This document shows, in pieces, positions 7,593 to 12,186 of a stretch of DNA of 12,186 bases. A program made the position numbers and the translations under genes. A model generated the notes under the pieces. The model was not told the DNA's origin. It worked only from the letters and a program-made list of their open reading frames with translations, and made no database searches. Origin of the DNA: Phycisphaerales bacterium (lineage in GTDB: Bacteria; Planctomycetota; Phycisphaerae; Phycisphaerales; UBA1924); contig SLFH01000390.1 in assembly GCA_007124345.1 (NCBI GenBank), positions 1 to 12,186 of the forward strand. Direction: 5' to 3'. Each line of letters starts with the position of its first letter. Positions within the stretch are counted from its first letter, which is position 1.

Positions 7593-7901
7593 TACACTGC
7601 GGACACCCCGGTCTGCGGCGGATCCGCGGGCCGGAAAGGGGCGTAGGGTGATGTTGCCGGAGGATTGTCGTGCGGGGTGGTTTGACACCGGACGGCGTGT
7701 TCGGCTATTAAACCCGCTCGCGGGTCCCGAGCCGGGGCGTGCGTACCGGAGTATTCGGTCGCGAGTCGACCACTTGGAGTAACAGGCAGGCGGGAATCGA
7801 TCCCTGGCATGAGGGCAGGGTGATGATGACCGCCGCCGGCATGGGTGACCTGGGCCGTGCGCACGACGCGTGCGAGCCCTTGACTGATCGAGGAGCCGAT
7901 C
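7593..7901 (+). promoter_or_regulatory. Intergenic region and long 5' leader before the coiled-coil gene
   Basis: These 309 bases hold no convincing gene. The first 90 contain GC-rich palindromic sequence (GCGGATCCGC near 7618-7627) but no T-run to make a clear terminator. A promoter at 7682-7711 would give a leader of about 185 nt. Within the leader are an inverted repeat at the predicted start site (ACCCGC 7712-7717 / GCGGGT 7720-7725) and a hairpin with a 6-bp stem and ACG loop (7860-7874), 15 nt before the Shine-Dalgarno GAGGAG (7890-7895). I recognise no known riboswitch. Confidence 0.4.
7682..7711 (+). promoter_or_regulatory. Sigma70-type promoter for the coiled-coil/small membrane protein unit
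   Basis: A perfect -35 box TTGACA (7682-7687) is followed after 18 bp by TATTAA (7706-7711), which matches four of six -10 positions and is a marked AT island in GC-rich sequence. Transcription would start near 7718, inside an inverted repeat centred at about 7718, so an operator there is possible. Confidence 0.65.
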
Positions 7902-8732
7902 GTGCATGGGTTGACCAAAGTTCTGGTGGCGTTCGCCGCGATTCTTGCTGTTGTGCTGGCAACGCTGACGATCGCGTACACGATCAACGCCGACGCCGTA
8001 ACTGCTCAAAACCGCGAGCTGCAAGCGGCCCTGCAGGCCTCCGAGGCGAGCCGGGCCAAGCAGTCGTCGGAGGTTGAGGCCCGTTCGGCCAACGCCGACA
8101 CGGCGTACGCCCTGCTGCAGCAGCGCTTCGACGCGTTGCGTTCGCAGGTCGTCGAGCTCGAGCGGCAGGCCGCCGAGGCCCGCGCCGCCCAGTCCCGCGC
8201 CGAGCGCGACCTGGCCGCCGCCCGCTCCGAGGCCCAGATCGCCGCGGGCACCGTCAAGACGCAGGCGGACCTGATCTCCTCGGTCAGCGGCGATAACCAA
8301 ACGCTGCTGGACTCTGAGCGCAGAGCCCGTCGCGAGGTGATCGAGCTGACCGACCGTCGCAACGAGCTGGAGAGCCAGGTCGCCTCCCTCCGCGAGACCA
8401 ACCGCCTCCAGTCCGAGCAACTCGCGCTCCTGCAGCGTGAGCTCGCCGAGACGCAGGGCGAGCGCCGCGGCGAGGCGGGCCGCTTTGCCGCCAGCGTGCA
8501 GGATGTCCGCGTCGACCCGGGCAGCCAAGAGACGCTCGTCAGCCTGAACATCGGGCGGGAGGAGCGGATCCGTCCGGCGACCCGCCTGTATGTCATCCGT
8601 GACAATCAGTGGATCGCCAACCTGGATGTCGTGGATGTCGATGTGAACACCTCCGTCGCGAGGGTGGCGACCTTGGCCTCGGGCCAGACCGTCCGCCGCG
8701 GCGACCGCGTCACCAGCACCCTCGGCAACTAA
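7902..8732 (+). CDS. Membrane-anchored coiled-coil protein of unknown function
   Basis: This 276-residue protein is not a named family to me. One hydrophobic helix (about 6-28) acts as an N-terminal membrane anchor. Residues about 33-190 form a long, Ala/Glu/Arg/Gln-rich coiled coil, and the C-terminus (about 199-275) is a compact, probably beta-rich domain. That last part has the rhythm of small SH3-like or FlgT-C-like barrels: a strand, IGREERIRPATRLYVIRD (217-234), LDVVDVDVNTSVARV (241-255), then RRGDRV (265-270). The bulk probably lies outside the cytoplasmic membrane, but orientation is inferred. The GTG start at 7902 is strongly supported by GAGGAG (7890-7895), 6 nt upstream. It has its own promoter and is followed after 11 nt by a small membrane protein gene, with which it is probably co-transcribed. 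Confidence 0.85.
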   Translation: MHGLTKVLVAFAAILAVVLATLTIAYTINADAVTAQNRELQAALQASEASRAKQSSEVEARSANADTAYALLQQRFDALRSQVVELERQAAEARAAQSRAERDLAAARSEAQIAAGTVKTQADLISSVSGDNQTLLDSERRARREVIELTDRRNELESQVASLRETNRLQSEQLALLQRELAETQGERRGEAGRFAASVQDVRVDPGSQETLVSLNIGREERIRPATRLYVIRDNQWIANLDVVDVDVNTSVARVATLASGQTVRRGDRVTSTLGN

Positions 8733-8743
8733 CGGAGGCCGCG

Positions 8744-8953
8744 ATGAACCAGCAATTCGGCATGCAGATGCCGGGCGGTCGCGCCCGGAGACAGTCAGGG
8801 GTGGATGTGTACACGGGGCTGCTCTTTGCCGCCTGCGTCGCCCTGCTGACCGCCTGCGCCTTCGCGTGGGTGCAGGGCAGCAAGATCGGCCCCGACGGCA
8901 ACGCCTTCGGCATCCAGGACACCAACCGCATCACGCTCCAGACCGCCCGCTGA
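8744..8953 (+). CDS. Small single-helix membrane protein (69 aa), unknown function
   Basis: The 69 residues comprise a Gln/Met/Gly/Arg-rich N-terminus (1-18), one hydrophobic helix from about residue 23 to 45 with two cysteines in its middle, and a short polar tail. The start is secured by GGAGG (8734-8738), 5 nt before the ATG. It begins 11 nt after the stop of the coiled-coil gene, so translational coupling and partnership with that protein are likely. The basic segment before the helix predicts a cytoplasmic N-terminus. No enzymatic motif is seen. The positioned ribosome site and tight spacing argue that it is real despite its size. Confidence 0.75.
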   Translation: MNQQFGMQMPGGRARRQSGVDVYTGLLFAACVALLTACAFAWVQGSKIGPDGNAFGIQDTNRITLQTAR

Positions 8954-8964
8954 GCGGCGTTTTT
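8947..8964 (+). terminator. Weak intrinsic terminator overlapping the stop codon of the small membrane protein gene
   Basis: CCGC (8947-8950) and GCGG (8954-8957) form a 4-bp stem whose loop is the TGA stop codon. CG and five Ts (8960-8964) follow. The stem is short, so this is only a possibility, but it lies correctly between this gene and the tRNA promoter. Confidence 0.3.
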
Positions 8965-8989
8965 GCCCGCGTTCAGGTCCCATGAGGGC

Positions 8990-9017
8990 TTGACATCGGG
9001 AGCTTGCGGCGTATCTT
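8990..9017 (+). promoter_or_regulatory. Promoter of tRNA-Asp
   Basis: A perfect TTGACA (8990-8995) and TATCTT (9012-9017, four of six matches) are separated by 16 bp. They lie about 37 bases upstream of the mature tRNA 5' end, as expected for a stable-RNA promoter. Confidence 0.65.
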
Positions 9018-9053
9018 TCCGAGCGTCCGGCCAAGGCCGGGCCAAGACAACCC

Positions 9054-9127
<74 letters not shown>

Positions 9128-9134
9128 CTTGAAG

Positions 9135-9163
9135 ACCCCTGCGAAAGCAGGGGTTGTTCTTTT
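9135..9163 (+). terminator. Intrinsic terminator of tRNA-Asp
   Basis: ACCCCTGC (9135-9142), GAAA tetraloop (9143-9146) and GCAGGGGT (9147-9154) make a perfect 8-bp hairpin. TGTTCTTTT (9155-9163) follows at once. It begins 8 bases after the tRNA 3' end. Confidence 0.92.
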
Positions 9164-9290
9164 GAGCCGCCCGGGGTGGCGATCTTGGGTGTTTGCGATC
9201 TCGCGGCTCCGCGGCTCTTCCTGAAATCGGCTGATCGGGAGTGCGGAAGGAGTGCAGGAGGAATTGCTTGCGGAAGGGGCGGATGGCCGC

Positions 9291-9430
9291 GACACTGTCC
9301 CGACTCGAGCATGGGGTGCCGCTCCGCACATCGTCCTCGGGCACGCATGTGCCCGCGTCACGGACGAGTTCTACGCCGAGAAGGACCTGGCATGGTAGTG
9401 GAGGTCGTCGGCGGTTTGGGGGGTAAGGAG
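9291..9430 (+). pseudogene. Degraded C-terminus of a tyrosine recombinase (integrase)
   Basis: The frame ending at the TAG at 9396-9398 reads TRAWGAAPHIVLGHACARV then TDEFYAEKDLAW. This follows the end of phage/ICE-type tyrosine recombinases: an LGH motif (His at 9342-9344) and, 12 residues later, the nucleophile Tyr (9372-9374) in YAEKD. The expected continuation, AMVVEVVGGLG, is found in the next frame from 9392, implying a single-base loss near 9390. The upstream catalytic Arg and HxxR regions are missing, and no start codon or full domain precedes it. It is therefore a remnant, about 165 bases after the tRNA-Asp gene, the usual kind of place for such an integrase. Recognition rests on about 35 residues, so confidence is moderate. 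Confidence 0.5.
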
Positions 9431-9843
9431 GCGTGTGCGTCAGCGTGCGCCATGTTCTTGAAGCGTGTTTTACTGAATCTGGTGCGAATGTCCTCGATGG
9501 TTGGTGTTCGGTGATCGATCAGCAATGAAACTTAATTCAGGTATGTTGAGAGATCGCAGCGGTTAGAGTCAAGCCGAGTGGGGTCGCACTCGATAGAGCG
9601 ACAGTACAGTTCGAAATCATCTGCGAAGAGAAGATCAGCAATCGACTCGGCTGTGATGGTTCTCATTCCGCTACGATGCCCGGATCGCGCTTCGGATCAT
9701 TTATAGTTCTTGCACTTCGATGAACGATCAGGTTATTCGAGCCTCAAGTGCAACGAAGCCGGTGCGGATGACGACCAGTACAAAGACTCTTGAGTCGCTC
9801 TGTTGTCATGCTATCGTTCTTTTTCTGTAGCTGCTGGCGCTAG
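9431..9843. other. Non-coding, AT-richer gap (probable decayed accessory DNA)
   Basis: These roughly 410 bases look lower in GC than any neighbour and lack a supported gene on either strand. Stops are frequent in all frames. The only ORF of note is the small one on the minus strand at 9532-9666. I found no tRNA-end duplication that would mark the far attachment site, and no terminal inverted repeats. Confidence 0.5.
9532..9666 (-). CDS. Doubtful small ORF (44 aa) in the AT-rich gap
   Basis: The minus strand carries ATG (9666) to TAA (9532), encoding a 44-residue acidic peptide that begins MRTITAESIADLLFADD. Its composition is protein-like: no strong Arg/Pro bias, and a predicted amphipathic helix. 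The frame is open for 10 more codons upstream to a stop, with no convincing ribosome site. I recognise no family. It may be a fragment of a lost gene or chance. Confidence 0.2.
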   Translation of the reverse strand: MRTITAESIADLLFADDFELYCRSIECDPTRLDSNRCDLSTYLN

Positions 9844-10128
9844 CTTTGTCAGGCCCGATCCGCCGTCATCGTCCGGAACGACGCCGCCGCCCGGTTCGTC
9901 AAGGCGCGACCGGCCATCCTCTTCTACCGGGGCGAGTTCAAGTCCAGCACCATGCGCCGCGAGCGTGTCAGCGAGCAGGAGGTCCTCGGCGCGATCCGCC
10001 AGAACAGCCTCGCCGATCCCTCCCACGCCGTGGCCGTCATCCTCGAGTCCGACGCCCAGTTCAGCGTCATCCCGCGTTCCTCCGACCCCGAGCGAGGCGC
10101 CATCGACGACCTTCTGCTACACCGCTGA
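9844..10128 (+). pseudogene. C-terminal fragment of a DUF421 (YetF-like) membrane protein
   Basis: One frame, open from just after TAG (9841-9843) to TGA (10126-10128), encodes about 94 residues. Its core matches the soluble C-terminal domain of DUF421/YetF proteins: ARFVKARPAILFYRGEF, then MRRERVSEQEVLGAIRQ, then AVAVILESDAQFSVIPRS. In the family this domain follows three transmembrane helices. Here those helices and any proper start are missing; the first in-frame ATG (9952) lies inside the domain. Codon use is GC-rich like the chromosome and unlike the AT-rich DNA just before it, so the 5' part was probably removed by a deletion or insertion ending near 9844. It is convergent with the DUF2254 gene, 38 bases away. 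Confidence 0.7.
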
Positions 10129-10166
10129 GCGGCGCCGTTCGCGCAGGCAAGCGACGCGGGGGGTCT

Positions 10167-11516
10167 TCACGCGGCATCGAGTTCGGCGATCACCGTGTTC
10201 GCGGTTGCCCGTACCGTGCCGAGATCGTCCGGACAGGTCACCGAATCGCGGGCGAGCGCTGCGATCAGCTTCGCGTGGTGCGAGAGCGTTCGCCGCCGGG
10301 CGCTGTCCGATGTCTGCCTGCCCGCGGCTTCGATCGCGCGGAGGAGCGCAACCATCACCGCGGTGTTGCCCGACGCCGACTGACGGATCTGGCTGAGGCA
10401 TTGCTCGGTCAGCACATCGAAAGAGCGCCCGCTCGCGATGAGCCGCACCTCGCCGTCCTCCGCACGGAATCGATCCGGAATGGTTCTCGCGGCAAGCGAT
10501 TCGAGCACCGCGGAGAGGTGCTCCACGCACATCACACCGGTTGTCGTGTCGTTGATCCCCGGCGAGAGCGCTCTGAGCGCGATATCCACGATCTGGCGGA
10601 TTCCGAACGCCGCGTCCTGCTTGATCGTTCGGGCCGCGCCGATCTCGAACGCTCCCCGCAGCTCGGCGACGAGCTCCTCCGACGGCGGAGATGCAGCAGC
10701 GATCTCGCAGAGCGACCCCGCGGGAGTCACAAACGAGCCGATATCGGCGGACATGCGGACCACGCCGTCATACTTCGAAGCCATCGCGAGTATGCCCTTG
10801 GCATCAAGTGACTGCACATAACCGAAACGATCGGCGGACACCGCGTGCCAGCTCCGTCCGCCATGAACATCATCATCGCCAGAGCCGGCGATCGCTTCAG
10901 GAGCGGGCTCCGGATCAGCGCCGGCCGGGCTCGCGGGGTTACCCAAGTCGGCGGGGAACAGATCATCGATCGCTCCCAGCGTCTCGTTCGTCACACGGCG
11001 AAGGATAATGCCGACCTGGATCGATTCGGCGATGTGATGAATGAACAGGATCAGCACCCCGATGCTCACCAGGGCGAGCAGCAGGCCGCCCATGACGGCG
11101 AACGCCGGAACAAACGCACCCTCATCGCCGTCGCGGATGGTCCTGAGCACGACGAGGCAATACGCAAACAGCCCCACGAAGTAGCCCAGCACAAACTGAT
11201 TGAGGCGATCCCGCATGAAGTTGCGGATCAGCCGCGAGGTGTATTGCGCGGACGCCATGGCGAGCGTGGTGATGGTCAGCGAGAATGTCAGGCTCGCGAC
11301 GGTCATCATTGAGCCGGCGATCGCCGCCAGCATCCCCCGTGCGCCCGAAGCCCCTACCCCAAACGCCAGCGAGTCCTCCATGATCCAGTCGTCGCCGATC
11401 GCCAGATCCGTCGCGATGAGCGCTAACGCGAGCCCGATGGCGACGAACACCATGCCGAGCGGCACGAACCACAGGCTTGAACTGACACGGATCCAGAGTT
11501 GACGCAGGTATCGCAT
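10167..11516 (-). CDS. DUF2254 family membrane protein
   Basis: The protein has 449 residues. Four transmembrane helices are visible at about 14-38, 61-87, 107-127 and 136-163. They are followed by a Pro/Ala/Asp-rich linker (about 190-220) and a cytoplasmic C-terminal region. The family signature occurs as EIGAARTIKQDAAFGIRQ (291-308) and ALRALSPGIND (313-323), typical of DUF2254. The function of the family is unknown; membrane or ion-homeostasis roles are only inferred from neighbours. I start at the ATG at 11516, since DUF2254 proteins usually begin with a short basic segment before SSxWFVP. A GTG at 11534 would add six residues. Neither has a strong Shine-Dalgarno. It follows the MscS-type gene by 57 nt (39 from the GTG), so translation may depend on the upstream gene. 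Confidence 0.88.
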   Translation of the reverse strand: MRYLRQLWIRVSSSLWFVPLGMVFVAIGLALALIATDLAIGDDWIMEDSLAFGVGASGARGMLAAIAGSMMTVASLTFSLTITTLAMASAQYTSRLIRNFMRDRLNQFVLGYFVGLFAYCLVVLRTIRDGDEGAFVPAFAVMGGLLLALVSIGVLILFIHHIAESIQVGIILRRVTNETLGAIDDLFPADLGNPASPAGADPEPAPEAIAGSGDDDVHGGRSWHAVSADRFGYVQSLDAKGILAMASKYDGVVRMSADIGSFVTPAGSLCEIAAASPPSEELVAELRGAFEIGAARTIKQDAAFGIRQIVDIALRALSPGINDTTTGVMCVEHLSAVLESLAARTIPDRFRAEDGEVRLIASGRSFDVLTEQCLSQIRQSASGNTAVMVALLRAIEAAGRQTSDSARRRTLSHHAKLIAALARDSVTCPDDLGTVRATANTVIAELDAA

Positions 11517-11573
11517 CGGGAGCGATGGTATCACCGCCGGCCAACACGCGTTCGACCCCCGCGCAGCCCATCG

Positions 11574-12186
11574 TCAGGACGCGGGCTTGGCATCGGTTCC
11601 GCCGCGAAGGAGATCCAGCTTATCGTCGAGCTGCTGCGCCTGCCGAGCCTGCTCTTCGAGCGTCTCCGCGTCGCTCGAAAGGCCGCCTTCCGCCGGCGTA
11701 GCCACGGCATCCGGGTTGGGACCAAGCGGCGCAGCCGCGGCCGACGCTCCTTCCTGCGCAGGTGCCGACGACTCTGGCGCCATCGTCACCGGAACACCAC
11801 GCGGGAAAACAACCTCTCGGGCCTCGTCGGGCATGGAGATACCGTGGTCCTGGAAGGCGCGCTTCACAAGCCTGATGACCGACGAGCGAACCTTAAGCCC
11901 GAGGTGTTCCCGACCATTGATCCAGAAATAGATCCGGAGGTTCACCGTCGCCTTGCCCAGTTCCTCCGCGAGCACCCAAGGCTCAGGTTCAAGCAGAACC
12001 GCCGGATGCGCCTCCAGCACTCTGCGCGCAACTTCCTGCGCTTCGGTGATCCGGTCGTCGTAACCGATCCCCACGACAAAGTCCTCGCGCCTGTTCGGGT
12101 TGGTCGAAAAATTGCGGATCGCGCTCTTGTACACCGTCGCGTTCGGCAACTGAGACATCGTCCCGTCCAGCGTCATCAGCACGGTC
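11574..12186 (-). CDS. MscS-family mechanosensitive ion channel, C-terminal part (runs off right edge)
   Basis: The frame is open to the right edge, so the 5' end is missing; 203 codons plus the stop remain. The visible part begins in the MscS beta domain, TVLMTLDGTMSQLPNATVY, continues as SAIRNFSTNPNRREDFVVGI, and then covers the alpha/beta C-terminal domain (GYDDRITEAQEVARRVL, LRIYFWIN, RLVKRAFQDHGISMPD, FPRGVPV). This is how small-conductance channels that release solutes on hypo-osmotic shock end. The transmembrane helices, including the pore helix, lie outside the window. An unusual Ala/Pro/Glu-rich tail of about 65 residues follows, ending in a short Gln/Leu/Asp-rich, helix-prone segment. 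It is the upstream gene of a pair with the DUF2254 gene. Confidence 0.88.
   Translation of the reverse strand, partial: TVLMTLDGTMSQLPNATVYKSAIRNFSTNPNRREDFVVGIGYDDRITEAQEVARRVLEAHPAVLLEPEPWVLAEELGKATVNLRIYFWINGREHLGLKVRSSVIRLVKRAFQDHGISMPDEAREVVFPRGVPVTMAPESSAPAQEGASAAAAPLGPNPDAVATPAEGGLSSDAETLEEQARQAQQLDDKLDLLRGGTDAKPAS

Noticed and set aside
6423..8528. A 701-codon minus-strand ORF
   Set aside because: It spans the antisense of the HEAT lipoprotein, an intergenic promoter and the coiled-coil gene. It lacks stops only because of high GC, and both sense genes have ribosome sites and recognisable architecture.
9846..10811. A 321-codon plus-strand ORF across the DUF421 fragment and the DUF2254 gene
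   Set aside because: It is in a different frame from the DUF421 homology and then antisense to DUF2254, with an Arg-rich composition typical of shadow frames.

Overview
The window is GC-rich, gene-dense bacterial chromosome. Several traits suggest a planctomycete, probably of the Phycisphaerae: a UAP1-like sugar-nucleotide pyrophosphorylase, a HEAT-repeat lipoprotein, GTG starts, a GAA-loop REP-like intergenic repeat, and a coiled-coil/small-membrane-protein pair. This assignment is inference from gene content and style; no phylogenetic marker is present.

Left part (1-2063, minus strand). The N-terminal end of an alpha/beta hydrolase runs off the left edge. It is followed by an intergenic stretch with a structured REP-like repeat (388-505), then a complete UDP-N-acetylhexosamine pyrophosphorylase of the UAP1/AGX type. 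A 150-base divergent gap (2064-2213) separates this from the plus-strand block.

Central part (2214-8953, plus strand). It begins with ribulose-phosphate 3-epimerase (rpe). Then comes a compact run: a histidine-phosphatase-fold protein that has lost both catalytic histidines, acetyl-CoA carboxylase beta subunit (accD), apolipoprotein N-acyltransferase (lnt) and a HEAT-repeat lipoprotein. Spacings in this run are 46 nt, 4 nt and a 4-nt overlap, so it is probably one operon joining fatty-acid and envelope functions. A second unit follows, with its own strong sigma70-like promoter and a long leader. It encodes a membrane-anchored coiled-coil protein and a 69-aa membrane protein.

Right-centre (8990-10128). 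A tRNA-Asp(GTC) has a clear promoter and intrinsic terminator. Immediately downstream lies about 1 kb of non-coding, relatively AT-rich sequence. It holds what looks like the frameshifted C-terminus of a tyrosine recombinase, and ends with the start-less C-terminal fragment of a DUF421 membrane protein. I read this as a decayed integration hotspot at a tRNA gene.

Right end (10167-12186, minus strand). A two-gene unit encodes the C-terminal part of an MscS-type mechanosensitive channel (cut by the window edge) and a four-helix DUF2254 membrane protein. It converges on the DUF421 remnant.

I see no CRISPR array, complete insertion sequence or obvious new defence system. The most unusual items are the histidine-less phosphatase-fold protein inside the accD-lnt operon and the decayed tRNA-Asp locus.
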